Positions 1-15,500 of a DNA stretch of 64,000 nt are shown here, one piece after another. Position 1 is the first letter of the stretch, and the number at the start of each line of letters is the position of its first letter. Made by a program: the position numbers and the translations under genes. The notes under the pieces were generated by a model. That model saw only the letters and a list, made by a program, of their open reading frames with translations. It did not search any database and was not told the DNA's origin. This stretch comes from Phoronis australis. Lineage: Eukaryota; Phoronida; Phoronidae. Location of the stretch: the NCBI GenBank assembly GCA_002633005.1, contig NMRA01000218.1, positions 29,337 through 93,336 of the forward strand, given 5' to 3'.

Positions 1-368
1 GGGAGGGAGGGAGGGAGGGAGGGAGAGAGAGATGTATATTGAATATGCTCAATGGCAGTGAAAGCAGAATGAAGACATGGCTCTTGCTGGACCAATTACA
101 TTACCTCCTGTTACTGCACGGATAGTAAACACAACCAGGGCAACAGTAACTGATGAGGAAAAATGTCTTTACAAGATAACCAAGGATCTAGATTTTTACT
201 GAAGGCAACATAAAAAACGGTTGCTTTCCAATACACTTAAGTCTGACTCAACAATAAATCCTTGAAATGAATGGAAGTGGACACAACCTGCAACTAAAAA
301 CGTTGGCATTCTAAGATTGTTGATATATTTCTAGTATTGTTAAAAGCAATTAACTGGACATGACTTAC
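1..368. other. ADGRA intron 14 (left edge), with (GGGA)n repeat
   Basis: Bases 1-31 are a purine GGGA/GGAG microsatellite cut by the window edge. The rest is AT-rich intron of the ADGRA gene with no exon recognised. Confidence 0.6.
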
Positions 369-546
369 AAACTTTACAAGAGATCACACTAGACGAGACG
401 AGAGACTTGACAGGTGACTTTGACCTTGACGTTATTGGAAATAGATTGCTGTTCTTGTACAAAATGAAAAGAAGCCGGTATCTCTCATAATCACCGTCAA
501 TCTGATCAAAGATGGTATCAGGGATGTCAATTAAACCGGCCAATCC
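369..546 (-). CDS. ADGRA3: ADGRA coding exon 14: GAIN domain, last exon in window
   Basis: Acceptor CTTTGCAG, donor T|GTAAGTCA. It encodes residues 600-658. IDIPDTIFDQI aligns with GPR124 IQLPPSLFSSL, and RLLFILYKNSNLFP with QLLVFRNGRLFHS. It ends in phase 1; the next exon is off the left edge. Confidence 0.88.
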
Positions 547-3500
547 CTGCAAAGGAAGAAAATGTTGAAAAGGGTAAGTTACTTCAGATCACCACTGGAG
601 ATCATAGCACACCAACAGGTACTAACCACACACTGTAGATGTTAACTGTTCCCACTTAGTTGCATGAGGAGGTACTTCCGTTTTCCAAAGGGTGGCAGTC
701 ATTTAAAGCGGCATTAAACCCGTGCTATAAAAACAAGTTTTGATTTAAACTGCTCACCACTATAAAATTGGTCTCCAATTTTGTCTTATTCAAATGAGGA
801 ATGATTTTTGGGTTACAGAAGAAATAACAGTTCTGAATAAATAACAAACTCAGAGATAACTTCTAAACAGATCAATTTTTAATGGTAAAAAGGCCAAATC
901 AAAATTTTTTGGCAGGGTTTAACGTCACTTTAATTTCAAAAAAATATTTAACGGTGAATATGGATATGTGCAAAGCAGTTTTTATGAAAGTTAAATTATC
1001 CTCTAAACAACAGTACACATCACGTTATATCCTCTCTAGAGGCCAGTACGAGTCACCTCACATCTTCTCTAGAGGGCAGCACGTGTCACATCACATCAGG
1101 CTTATTGTTATTGTTTTAAAAAAGTGTCACATTTTCCCCCGTCAATGGGTGGGAGCAGTACATCACTGACCAGTGCCAATACTTTTCAATGCGATGATAG
1201 TATGAAGAATGGTTAGTGTTCAATCACTTTATTAATCTTGACCAAACATGCACGAGTCCACTTAAATGAAATGTTTGATGTAATGTCTGTTCTAATGCCA
1301 GTGCTCCAAGAACTAAACTTGTGATGAACTCTCAAGTCACTTTAAGCAACCGTTTCACAATATTTGTTGACTGATTCAAAAACTAATAAAATGAGTGTCT
1401 CTACAACCAACTCTCACTAAATGATGCATGAGTATTTATTGTATGCTGCAAAGTTCTGGAACTTTTCACCAATTCAAATTCGGAACTAACACTAGTCCTT
1501 CAATCTTGAGTGCAAGGAACTAAACTAAGTTAGGAACCAAAATCGTGTCATCACTAACAAAAAAGTTACAATAGAGACGTCAGGAATGTTTGACAATACC
1601 CACCTTTGTATTTTCTGACGCAGCTGACTGCGTTATGTTGTTATCGATGGGATTCTCAGAACATACAAACGTCTTTTCATTATACTTCTCTTTGACATTA
1701 GTCAGTCTAGAAGCTCGGCATGCCATGCCACGGAAAGTGGCAGCATTCACTTGACGTCCTTCTAGCGCTATGTTGTTGGCGTAGATGCGTACAGTTTTCT
1801 TCTGAGCCAGCAGCTGCACAGGAACCCTCTCCAATAACCTGGTCATTCTACAAAGACCAGCACAACACTCTAAACACATAGCATTAATTGTACTCTAACT
1901 CTCCTGATTGAATAAAACCATACTCCAGTAAGTCAAGTTTTTTGCTCTGTATGACAATAAAATCACAATCGTTGAGTTATACAGCGAGTCTCAAAATTAT
2001 GGGACACATTTTAAATAAGAATAACTAAAAAACAGATGAAGTATTTAAATACTTCTTACAGGCAGCAAAGACAAGGTGTGGTAGTGTTTACTCAACTAGT
2101 GTTTGAAAATTACATTCATCAAATAGATGCCTCTGGCGCATGAACGCTCTTTTTGAGACAGCAACCATTTCAGTACCTAACAAATCAGCTGGTACGCTAA
2201 CAATCTCTCTATGAATGCTACCCTTAACTTCAGATGGTGTTTATGGTTCTTCTAAGCAGACTTTTTCTATTAAGTATCCTCACAAGAATATATTGAGTGG
2301 ATCCAGGCCATAGATACAATTGAAAAACTAAGATTAACTGCTTCTTATACTTTTTAAACACCGTGAATTTGCAATGTTTACAATATTTCTCAGACAATTA
2401 AAAGCACAGAACAGTAACGGAATAAATCGAAGCCTAAAGACAGAATGGATAAAAAACTGTTACATTGTACAAATTCTATCTTTGTTATATGCAAAGCACA
2501 TCAGTTAAATTCCACAGAACATGCTGTTTCTTGATGATGACAATGATCACCACAATGGTGTCCTGAACAATCATTTTCTTATACTTCTCTACTGCCTTTG
2601 ACACTGTTGCTCACCTTGTGCATGCACCGTCTTCAACTTGACTTTGATACAAAATGTCCCTGTCCACTTCCATCATGTCACTTACAACATCATACAGCAA
2701 GCTGCTTAACTATACAACGAATAAAATAAACATCTTGAATTAAACTAAAACAATGACCTTCATGTTCACTAAAAACCAAGATTACCTTTTTATTATACGC
2801 ATATTACAAGAACAAAAGTTGAAATGCAAGCCACACCACACTATAATAATCAATTGCAGATTCCAAATGGTAAAATTTGAAAAGCTTGAAGGTAATTTAT
2901 CAGAGTCCGCTGTATTTCACACAAATTCTAACATTAGAGACAAAGGCAGATACAGAGAGAAAAAGAGAGGGAGGGAGGGAGAGACGGAGGGGAATGAGAG
3001 AAAGGATGGGAAGGGTGATGGAGGGAGGGAGAGAGTTGGTTTTCCATTTCGTTAGCAATAACACAAAAATTAACGGACACATTTACTACTGATTTTGTAG
3101 GCAAACGGCCAATCTCCACCATCTCATATGATGTAATTCTCTGTACAAACAGCATTGATTTTCCAATCATGTATCACTCCGGACAACTAATAAATGCATG
3201 TTTCAAGTCACTGGCAATTACCAGTGTTAACCGGTGTGTGTGTGTAATCAAGTGGCTCAATTTTATATTAATTTTTATGTGTGAAAACCAGCATACAGCA
3301 AAACTTGCACAAGTCAGATCCAACCATGCTGAGAAAATTTACCCAAGTAAGGCAAGATTGGGCTCACCAAAAGGGTCAAGTGCAAGAAATAAAATAATCA
3401 TACTGTTGAGCTTTGTTCAAATTCAGCTAAGATCTATCTTATGCAAGTTTTATTGTACTTAAATTTATGACTATACCTGCTTGTGAACTTGAACAAAGGC

Positions 3501-6500
3501 ACTGAATCGGTCCAGTATCCTTGACATGTACATCAAGTCAATCTTGTCGCCAATAGTGCGAGGATTAGAAATGTACGTCTTCAGTCTCTGAGCCATTTTC
3601 AAAACATTGCTGACATTCAATGGTGCCTAAAAAATTTGACATTTTCACGTGAACGGTGTCTTAAAAACATAACTTAAATTATGCCCACAACACCATCTGT
3701 TTGATTTCAAAGCTTTGTTGAGGCCTTTCAAGTTGAGAAATCCCTGATAGCAGAGGAAGACATTTCCTAACTAAAACTTAGCAATATTTTCAGAAAGGGT
3801 GAATCTAAAGATGTTGCAAAGATAATAATGCCACATTTTTGATGCTCATTCAGGGGTGTAGTTCTAGCAAAAATGGTAGGAGTGCTGAACAATAATAACC
3901 CAAGACATAAATACGGCTACTAAGTGCTACAAAAAGATACTCTATTGTTGTAGAAATGAACCACAATGTAAAATTTATTTTAATTTCATCTATGGCAGAA
4001 AAAGTAATTTTACTGAGCGGAGCATTTTCTGCTGGTTGAGAAAAAGTGTCCCCACCCCAATAGACCCTGGTGTTCATTGATGGCTCAAACAGCTAACACA
4101 ATTGGTAATAGGCCACAATTCTTTTATTGTATCTGCACCCATTTCCTTGTGCTTAAAAAACAGTTCAAAATGCACCTAAGCTTCTTTTATGGGCATTGAA
4201 GGGTGTCTCTTGTGCAAAGCTACACTTCTAACAAAACAATGCTTTGAGTGATTTTATCCATCTTTGCATTTTTTAGTTTATTACTTACTATAATCTGAAA
4301 CTGTCGCATCCTCAAGCAATAGGTAAAATGAACGTGGCGGAAGTGAAACAAACAGAATATATTAAGCTGGCTAACAAAAAGTACAGTTTTGACTTCAACC
4401 AAGTTTAACTCATTGGTATGAATAAATTTTTACTTCACGAGTTTCAACTCCCAACTATTAGATGAATTGATGTCATAGATTAGGCGAAACACAATATATC
4501 ATATGATGAAATGGTACAAAATGGCACCATAAAGGGTATGCTTCTATGGGTGTTTATTAGTATAGCCATTAGGTGGTGCAGAATATGTCAAATCCGTACA
4601 AAAATGGGAAGGTGTCGTCGTCACACTTATAGAAAGATAACTGCCAAATTTCATGAAAATTCATCAGGGAACTTCAGAGATACAGAGGAAAACAAAAAAT
4701 TAAATAGCCACAAGCCAGGAGGCTCAGTGACAGTCAAATCTGTCCCAAAATGTCGTCATATGTAGTCACGATCATAGGAATACCCTAACTAAATTTCAAA
4801 AGATCTTACAAGAAATTTAGGAGATAGAGCCAGATGCAAAAAAATGTCACACATCTGACCATCAGAAAATCAACATCAGTCGTGCTCTTGTCAGAAGGAA
4901 TACATCTGCTAATTTTCATAACTAAAAAATAATTAAAAATGGCCACTAGGTGGTGCAGAATCCATATGAAAATGGTAAGATGATGTTGTCACCTCAAGAG
5001 AAGCCTATCTGCCAAAATTTCAATAAAATACATTCAGGAACACCGAAGACACAGAGGCAAACAAATTGCCACTAGGGGGCACAGGGGTAATCAGATCAGT
5101 CAAAAAGTCATCATCATCTTTTATGAGCTTCACAGGAACACATCTGCTAAATTTGGTGAAGATCTTACCAGGGATCCATTTCATGAAAAGTGACCTAAGA
5201 CTTAAGTAAGAAATTAGAGGAGGCAGTGTGGCCTAGTGTGATAGGTGCCTTCTTTCTTTACTGAAAGTCGTGGGTTCAAGTCCCACTGGGTCACACTGCT
5301 AAACCCTTGAGTCCGGTTTCTAGCTCCTCAGCTCAGTTTTAACCGTGTATTAATAAAGCATAAAAATGGTTCCAGGTGATCAGTGCAACAGACCCACAAG
5401 TGCAGCCTGCGCACGTCTGGTATGTGTATCAGACCGCCTGCAATTACTTTTTTGATAAGTCAGAAATTTGGTCATACGCTCCACACAACATTTGAAAAAT
5501 ATTTAAATCTCTCTTTCACAAAAGTGCAAAGTCTTTGACAATATACGTACAACAGTCAGTTAATGAGATAAATCCTATAAATTATTTCTAGAATCTGGAG
5601 TGCTCACAATAACTTGACTAAATCTTTATTCAGCAATTGTGAAGTGGAAGCATAATACTAAATTTCTAAATCTTAAGTCACTTTGATGAAACAAACCCCA
5701 GGGGAGATACAACAGCAAAGCTCGGACAGAGATGATGACAAAATGAATATAAAGGTGCACAAGAATAAAAAATAAACACTTTCATACAGTCACTTTCTCC
5801 CGTATTAAATCTTACCAGCGTGTATTCTTCCAGAACTCGTGTGACTTCACTGATGTACTGACACTTTCGCATGTCAAGCTCCTCCCACTGACCTTGAATG
5901 TTGCATGAGTAGGTAGCCTGAGCCTCAGCGTTTCCTGCAAACACAACACATTGTGACGGGCAACACACTAGAATGGGTTTATGCACGAGTCCACCATTTC
6001 CAGTTGGACAAGCAATGCGCAGGAGGAATTTTCAGAGTTTGGCGATATCAAACAAGGCTTCCCTATGGTTTAGAGGACAATAGTGCCTTACAGGGTTCCC
6101 AGATTTTAAGAACCAGTTTGACGCCCATTATTTAATGGAGAAAACTATTTCTCAAAATGTGGTACCCTCGTAATTGACCATTACCGTAACACAGTAAGCT
6201 CAATGTCTTGTTAGCATACACTTGAAAAATGACCACCACTGAAGTGAGTGCTTGACAAGACCGGAATGTCAAATAAGACGAAAAATGCAACTTCACTCAA
6301 TGTATCTGTTCCATAATTAAACGTTTCTTGTAGCAAGTGACTTGTGAATTACTAGTCACATATGAAAAGTGTCCCAAATGCCATTTTTGTTGTCTAGCAC
6401 AGAACTGTGCTCTGTCTACACCCTTGCACTCACCTAGGTAGGTAGAAGCAGCCCCAGCAGGACACGGTATTGAGGCTTGTACACCAGAGATTGTCTTTGG

Positions 6501-9500
6501 CCAGTTGAACACGCCTTTGTTAGTGCGCGTAGTAAGGCTAGGACATTTCCTGGTATCGCGAGCGTAAACAATGATGTTTACCGTCCTGCAATAGATGGCC
6601 CATATATTGATGCAAAACAACAGGCTTCAGTGTGATTGAGATCTTGGAAAAGAAGAGCACGCAAAATTTGATTGCACACTCTTGGCTGTTCATTACATCT
6701 TCCAACTGAATTCCAGTACTAATTCAAGTTAAATAATGTTTGATGCACTGACAAGAAACAATAATGCAAGGACAGCACCTCAATTCCTGAGTATACTCCG
6801 TAGTTCAACATAAAATGAGATCATTTCGGCCCTAGTATGATTACGAGCCTGAATATTCATGAATTCGTTAAGCTTGACAAATACAAATAATGCGTATTTA
6901 AATCTAATTCATTACATTCATGACTTACTTAGATACATTGCCTCTTGACGTCTGTACCACACATTTCCAAACTCCAGTATACGATGTCTCCAGACTCGCT
7001 ATCAGCAACGAATGTACCATTATACCCTGATCACGTGACACCTCAGTATGGACCAGGATGCCTTTCGACTTGTTGGAAGTCACCAGGCGTTCATGTCGTA
7101 TCCACAACATCTTGGTCTCAGGGTCAATGACTGAGGCCCGGCACTCAAATGGCATTTTGTCCCCTTGGAACACAACTTGACTTCTTTTGGGTTTGAGCTC
7201 AAACAGGGGGAGCTCAATTGGCCATTCTGTAGATAGTGGTAATAGTAGGGGGCATTTAATACAAAAGGAAAAATTTATTGTCCACACAGGATAAACTTAC
7301 AGTGAAATGTCACCAATCACCAATTTCATACTATTTCTTCACTTTGAATCGGTGGTAAGATTGTTGCGAATCTCTGCAATTTTTCAAAATATTGCATACT
7401 CAAAGTTATGATTAACAACTTAAAATTGGAAAGCATGAAGATCGAGATTCATTGCTATACAAAAAAGAGAAAACAAAATTTCACGCATCTTCACGGGTCT
7501 GCCCTGATGTGTCCAAATTTTGTGACATGTTACTGTAACAGTATTCTCATCACATATTGAACACCATGATCATAATTAAACTCAAACTACTTCTAAATTT
7601 TTCGCACAATGTTAAAGTCCTCATTTTGACAGCCAAATTCTTGCGCTATAAGACCATAATAGAAAACTTCAGATACCTTTTTGTATGTAGCCAATGGAAA
7701 GAATGAACAGAATTTGCAACTTTCTATGAAAGTTACAGCAAATACAGTAAAATAACACATTATTTAGCATATAAAAATGGTCATATCATTACAAACACCC
7801 AAGGAGATTTTTGCATAATGTATGTTTCTTTGCTCACCAAGGGTTAAAACTATTTCAAACAAATGGGACGCTAGTCTCAGTAATGACAGCTGTCAATTAC
7901 CTTAACTTAAAGCTTCACACAGCTATTTGCAATTTGTCAACATTTGAAGCAAATGTTATGAGAATGCATCTGGCAGTTGAAGAATGACTGAGAGAACTCA
8001 CAGAAATTTACAACAGTCTAGAGGATATTAATCAATGTTCAAATGTATGTAATTCTGAATAGTTTGTGACAGAACTGGGGCCCGTTTCATATAAAAGTGG
8101 TTTAAGGCTTAAGATCAAAAATTTGTCTATTAAAGTTAAGACCCTTATTCAGCCTAAGTTAATACCAAGACGAAAACTCCGGAAAGAATTTCTGTCCTTG
8201 GTCTAAACTTAAGATAGAAATTACGGCAGTTTTCCCCATAGTTGACAATACTAACAACACATTCATAACTAGTTGAGAATTCACAAAACAAAGTGAGGTA
8301 ATATGCGAAATTCTGTTTCAAGAATATTTGTGGTTTTTAAACTCTATACTCAGATTTATTTAAGTGATATGTTTTGTCATTTAGACCAAAAAACTGATCT
8401 TAACCATTTTTTCTGAAAACCAACATATTGACTTCTGTGAAAGTCAATAATTGCATAATACCATTACAACAATACAAATGTATTGTTTAACAGTAATGAA
8501 ACCAAGCATCGCTATACTATACCACAATGTAATTGCCGACGTTTTAGTCGCTTCAACAGTTTTCCACGTAATATATGCGGTACAGAGCACGTGGTTGAAT
8601 CCGATATCCTCACACTGTTTAACTTTGACCAGCGTACAATCCACTTAAGGTGGCAGTCACAGACTAGGTATTGTGACTGGAGGTTTCTGTAAGACAAAGG
8701 TCAAGGGATTATCATACCAATCACTATTATTGTGACTACAAGTCACAGACAGTGTAGAAGTCAGGACAAAATTAGGCAAACTACAGTCCAGGTACTTTGA
8801 TTAGAGAACACGAGTTTCCAAAACTACCAATCTATACTTGTCGAGATTTGACTAGAAAAATTGAAGAATCTCATCATGTCGCACCGTTGATCAATTTTGA
8901 GCCAACGCTCAAGTAAAGTTAGCTGGACAGGACCAAGGTAACTGGACACTGGCGGGAGCCCATCCACAATATTTGAAGGTAGGCAGTTCCTGCTACACTA
9001 AAAATGGCATGTTGGGTGGTGGTTCCTGTCAATATAAGTCTACCTAAACAACAAAGTACCACCATAGGCAGTCATTCACCTCTGAGAATACAAAGGAGCC
9101 TTTGCAACATAAACTAAAATAAGCAATGAAATATTATTCAAATGTCACTTACAATTTTTTCAAGTTAGTGAGTCCTTTGAATGTCCCCTCTGGTACTGTT
9201 TTCAGTTCATTACCAGCCAGATCCCTGCCAAAAAAGATGGCCATAGTTAAATAACAGGCGCTGTATATAAACGGAGGTAGCAGTGCTCAACTCGAAGGCA
9301 GGTAATGGTCAATCAAGATGACCAGAACACTTTTAACAACAGGCATGTATTAATTGGGATTATCACAATCATGCAGACATTCATGTCTACATTTGACTTG
9401 TAAAACTAATTAACAATAGTTAAACACAACAAGAGAGAGAACAATACTTCTAGGGAAAACAGAATTTCCTTGATCTTCAGAATGGATGGATGGGCAATCT

Positions 9501-12500
9501 TAGCCAAGGTAGATGCTCTTAATCATCACCAAAGAAAAGTAGAACCTCCTTTGTGGCAGGGGTGTTCTAGTTTTCTCAAGAGATAACAGAGGATGCTGCA
9601 CAGTAATGAATCACAAAACAGTTTAGCCAATTTGAGAAACATTGAGATTCACTGCAAACTTCCAACAGTTATAATGTCTCATAATCTATGAAATGCTAGA
9701 ATACAATACCCTAATAGAACAAAAATTGATAATGGTCCTGACTAATCTTTCAAATAATAGTTCTACGCAATACTGTAATTGAGTTTCAAAAGAGCATGGA
9801 ATAGAGATTCATCAATGCCACACTAAGATGCACGTCATGTAAATATAGTCGAGCAGAAATGATGGCATAGAATGAATTCATTGAAAGATTCAAATCCAGA
9901 AATGATAGTAATGAGTTGCCATGAGAACTAAAAAATCAAATGCAGGGTGCAACGCAATCGCTACACATAACACTCAGAAAATAAACATAATCGAAAGATA
10001 AGGTCTGGCTACACATAGATTATCTTCACATTGAAACACCCTCAAGATACAGCTAGACTTACGAAGAAGACAACACCGTTACTTCACCATCCATATTACT
10101 TACAAAGATTGAAGTGATTCTACGCCCAGAAAATCTCTGGACGTTATCGAATGTATCTGATTTCCTGGTAGCAAACTGATAGAAAAATCGCCATTACATA
10201 TTGACAACAAAGACATTCTAATTAGAATGGCATAAACATTAACCGGGCAGACAAAGTGTGCCCCCTTCTGTCTAAATAATAGTGAGAAGGAACTCTCATT
10301 TTCCTTATTCATAATAAAACAATCACTGAACTTGGAGAAAGGTATATTAACATACATTTCTAGCACCAATCAATCTATAATAATACATGAATTACACTGA
10401 TATTGACATATGATAACAAAGAACAACTTGTTAACCTTTACAAATGTTTTCTCAGCCTTTTAACTTTGTGACAACTTGATATGCGCTTATGTTTGACAGG
10501 CCTTGTTACAAAAAAAATGATTTGAGTCGAAAATCAGTTCTTCTGACAGTTCAATACAAATGTTCAGGAATTTTTTTTCAAACAGCAGGGTAGCATCGTA
10601 ATAATTTGATGCAGCATACATTTGACAAACTGCAATCCCGCATTTGTCACATGACATTGCACTATGCTTAAAATTTTGCAAAATGACACTATTAATAAGT
10701 CAATGTTGGCTGACGTTTCTCAGGTTGTGTAATCTAAGTGTTTTTTAACTAAATGGTTTACCCCGCTCTAAGTCCAAGAGAGGAAGAATAATCTAACATC
10801 TGTTGTAAGAATTTCTTCATACTGAACTGTACTGATTTCTTGAAAATTATTTGAAATGTCTGCAATTTTGAATCAAACAAAAATGGCTGAACAACATCCA
10901 AAACCTCCAAGGTACTTCCATTCCAGATAATGTAGTACATTCTCAATATAGTGTCACTTTTTAGCAGAAGAATGCAAATCAATTTTGGGTCAACTCATCT
11001 CATCCCAAGAGGCAGTTAATACAGATTGCAAAAAAAAGCTTATTGTGTCATCAAAATTTCTTGTAGGGACTTAGTTTGTTGAATAATAATTGGAGTGGGG
11101 CAAATTTTTCACTAAAAACAAACTACAGGGTAAAAATTTCAAACCAATAGTTCAATGGCATTATATCCCCACAGGACTTGCTTTTGTATTTTCTGATCTA
11201 GACAGCAAATCTGGTGTACTTACAGTTTCTGTAACTTGGTCAGTCCAACAAACATGGTGCTGTTGATGTTGCCGATCTTGTTGTTGGACAAATCACTGAA
11301 AGCAGGAAGACAAAACGCTTGAAAAGTTGTGCTGAGAACATGCTACAACTTCCACATACGGTTGACCATTACTGATTTTCCAACAGAGCACCAAAAGTGG
11401 AACAAAATCGCCATCTTAAGGCAAATGCTTGCATAACATGTGTACACTGAAAACCTAAGGCTAATTCCCGCTGTATAGTTAATGGCTAGCATCATGAGGT
11501 CAAGGGAAGCACGATAATAAGCCATTGTTTCTTATCGTCAATCAAACTACAGTGTAGTTCTCTTTAACTCCACTGTAATCCTCTAACATGGGACTGGTCT
11601 CATAAGTTATCTCCATTGATTGATGTTTGTAATAAAAGCGCAGATACAATAATATTCCTCTAATGTTAATTTTGATGTTTGTGCCGACATTATTAATGGG
11701 CAGGAGTAGCTGTAAAAAAGTTTCAATCTCAATAAATTCTTAACCAAACTTCGAATTTGGATAATGTATTACGGCAATGGCCGCTTGTGGCCATGGTGAC
11801 ATAAACTAGCCAGTTGCATCAGCCAGACTTCTATCCAATTTGTGAGTAGATAATATAACAACTATCTGGTAAATAAAGCAGAACATTTTGACCAGCACCT
11901 GATCCATCCAGAATACACAACACAGATATGACATAATTTCCAAGAAAGGTAAGCCTGGAAACAGCACTAAGGTTCAGTTGGTGCATTTAAAACTAAATAA
12001 ACAACTCCTTTAATGTCAAGAGAATGTTCATGATGTTCAGTGACATAAACAATCTCCTTCTTCACAAGGTACAGGCTCCCTATTAAGTTCCAGTGCTTAA
12101 ACATAATTCGGCTGGCCGTAATAGCCACTTACAGGTGTCACGCGTTTTGGGAACCAGTTTTTTTCCACTGAATAGCAGGCATCAAACTGTTTCGCAAAAG
12201 TGGGACACATGCAAGTGGCTTATTGCTGCCGACTCAACTATATAAACGAGTGCTAGCCTCCACAACCGTAAAGTAATCAGGAATGAACAACCATCCTTTC
12301 CAGGAGAGTAGAAACACTATCGGTACAGAAATCTGGGGCCTGTTTCATGAAATGTGACTTATGACTAAGTCCCAAGTTTGGTCTTACGCTCCACACAACT
12401 ATTTCTAAAAAATAATCAAATCTGCCTTAGCATAAATCTGAGAATAAGCCCATTATTTATAGTTACTGAGAAAATTTGTATAAATTACTTCTAGGTTGTG

Positions 12501-15500
12501 ATATGCTAATTACATGGCTAAACCTTTATTTAGTGATCGTCAATTGGGAGAGTAAGACCAAATTTCTGTATCGAGTCATTTTTCATGAAACATACCCCAG
12601 GTTTAGAAAGCCCAATGGACTTCAATGTTTACATAGCATTTCCTTTTATGGACTTATGGCGGCAGCACCAACAAACAGAGGTTGTTATTCTATCTAAATG
12701 TGAGAAAATTAGACAAATACTCACAGCTTGACCAGGTTGGTGAGACCCAGGAAGGCTCCCTCTTCAACCACAGTAATGTGGTTATGACTGAGGTTACTGA
12801 AAGAGAACACAAAGATAGAACAAAAATACAGCAACCAAAAATAAGTTACTCCTAGAACGAGTTGTCGCTAGGTTTGGGCTGCTTGGACGCTATTTAAACT
12901 AGTGCAACATTTCCCACTTGCGACAACTTACTTCACCTTATCAAGGTGGGGTAACATGTTCTGAGGTAACTTGCGCTACTTCTAATCGCTGTGTGGCTAC
13001 AAACCTAGCGCACAGGGGAAGTAACTATCAGTTATGCACTTGCACATTTGCACACGCATGGGTCTACTTCTTCTCATGTATTCACATCAGCTGTTCATTG
13101 TCATGCGTAGAGCGGGGGGGGGGGGCAAGTTGCAATGGTGCAAGTTGTTCTAGGGTAAGTTTCTGTGTGGACGGGACTATAAGTGTCATTCACACTATGA
13201 GTTATTTCAGAACAATGTACTCCTGCAATGAGTTGTCACCAAGCTTGTAGCAGTAGTGTGGTAACTACTAGCAGTAGGATAACTTGACACGTGTATGGCA
13301 ACTCAACCCACCTACATTATTTCAAGCTAAAGTCGTCCACGTGGTCATACACATAAATCACAGTGTACATAGTAGTTCATAAGTCGTACATAAATGCATA
13401 TATGAAAAATCAAAGTTTGTAGACAGAGCTTAGGAACAAGATGACATCAGTTTTATTATGGTGACTTCAGGTTAAGTAGGACCCTAGAAAATTTAGCAAA
13501 CTGAGGAACATCGTATCTCAGAAATGGACAATTGGATTCACATGAAACCTTCAGATACCACACTTGATACACTCTTCTCCATAACGGTGTTAGCAATTGT
13601 TTTAAAAATGTTCCACTTAAGCGTGAGAGGTTATTGATTTTCGTGGAAGAATTCTAAATAGAATATGAAAACCAAATGATAACTTAGAAAACTGTTACAG
13701 CCTTCTTGAGGTTTTATCTTGGACACTTATATCGTATAAAATTTGGTCATATTATTTATTATCCTGTTGCTTTGTTATGAATGTACCTTTCTTTTTTCCT
13801 CAATTTTCTACAAACGAAGGTTGCCTGACCATAATAGCGGCAGATTGCTATAAAGTCCAAAACAAAATTCTATGGAATTTCTACTCTCAGAAAATATATA
13901 CTTTTTCTAGGTTAAATTCATTTTGTGGATATTTAGCTTCATATAGGCTTGTCAATAAGGTCCTACATGACCTTAGTTATCCTACAGAAGATGTAGAATT
14001 ATTGTAACTTAAAATATCTGATAAAACAAATCACACTATAATGTTTCAATGTAAACATCCTCAGTGCAGATTTGTGAAAACAAGGATTGCAACTACTAAA
14101 TTGATAGGCTAATCAATAGCTTCCAGCAATATACTGACCCCTAACACAACTACAGACCAGTACAAAGTCAGCTAAGATTCAACAAGGACACCATCACTTT
14201 CAAAGTACCCTGTTACCAAGCATCAATAACTACAAGGACGAAAATTGAAAGAAATTTAGGTCTCCACATTAATGGCAAGATGTTTGCAAAATCTTGTTGC
14301 ATTTTGTTGCTGCTCGACATTCCCCGAATAAAGTGAGTGTGACAAGACGCTTTGTTTGTAATGCATGGTGATACCTCGCAAAGATTTGAGTGGCCTCACT
14401 TTTCTCACAAGAAACTTGATCTACGCTACACAGCTCTGTCCAGTAGTTTTGAAGGCTTGGCAGGATGCAACACTGTTCTCGACTAAAAATAATACTATTA
14501 GAAAGCACAATTAAAAAGGAAATAAGCCAAAAATCAACACTGACAATGTTTCCACACCCCGGAGTTGCTAGAAAAAGTCCAGTGACATAAGATCCCTGTT
14601 TTCATGCTAGGTGAAAACAACAAAATGACCTCATGGGGGCTTAGGAAACTGTCATCACATTGTCTGATAATCAGGAATAGTGACAAGGTACAAGTCACTC
14701 AATCAAACACAAAAGCCTGCCACCTAATGGAATGCTCAAATACAGTACAGTACTCTTGTGGGTTACTGTAAAATTTCACAAATACGGCGAACAAGAGAAT
14801 TCTTTTTTATTTCATTATTTTTTCACAGTACCAAATAAATGCTTCGCCATTCTTAATTTCTATATCATAGCTGTCAACAGACAGTGTTTTATGAGATTGT
14901 GGGCAAGCTCAATGATGTAAGAAGCTTTTGAAATGTGAGAACGAGTCAGTTTTGAAAATTATTTGTGTCCGAAATTTGTGAGATTTTGCCACAATGCCAG
15001 TGTTCGACATTTCATCACTCAGTTACCTGCCCTACTTGATTCAGTTTCTCAATGCAAGCCATTGGCAAATTCAGCGGGGAGGGTGACGGGTGGGGAGGGG
15101 GGTCAGTTGCTAGTAGGTGTGAGTAGGGGGAGGGGGAAAAAATTGTTGTGGTGACCAGGAGGGAAGTAAACCTTTCTACGTCTATGTTTGGGCAAATTAA
15201 TATCATATGACCCAGATAGCCAATGTCAACGCCCCGGTCATTAAACCACACACACAACTTTTGTAGTGCACCAAATTTACAAATATTCATGAATTTCACC
15301 AGGCTCACTCATTAAGTACTACATAATAATGTATGCGACATAAACCCAAGGGCCACTTGAAAAGGTCAACTATAATCAGCTGCCAATCAAGAACAATACA
15401 ATCATCAAGCTAGAAACTTCATTAACGTATAGACCAACACACTGGAACTGAAGGTTCTTTATACACAAATTAACCACTGCTTCGATTTGTTTCTGGTATG

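Larger units (their letters stand above)
8687..11223. other. ADGRA introns 4 to 6 (between LRR exons)
   Basis: Introns of about 470, 880 and 1,050 bp separating 72-bp LRR exons. AT-rich, no repeat family recognised. Confidence 0.55.

Noticed and set aside
2900-3170. Overlapping frames on both strands near 3 kb
   Set aside because: Explained by the GA/GGGA simple repeat.
5219-5297. Functional tRNA gene
   Set aside because: Box A and B are present but the body is SINE-like with a long attached tail and poor anticodon arm.
6945-7130. Plus-strand frame opposite the Ig exon
   Set aside because: Shadow of ADGRA exon 8.
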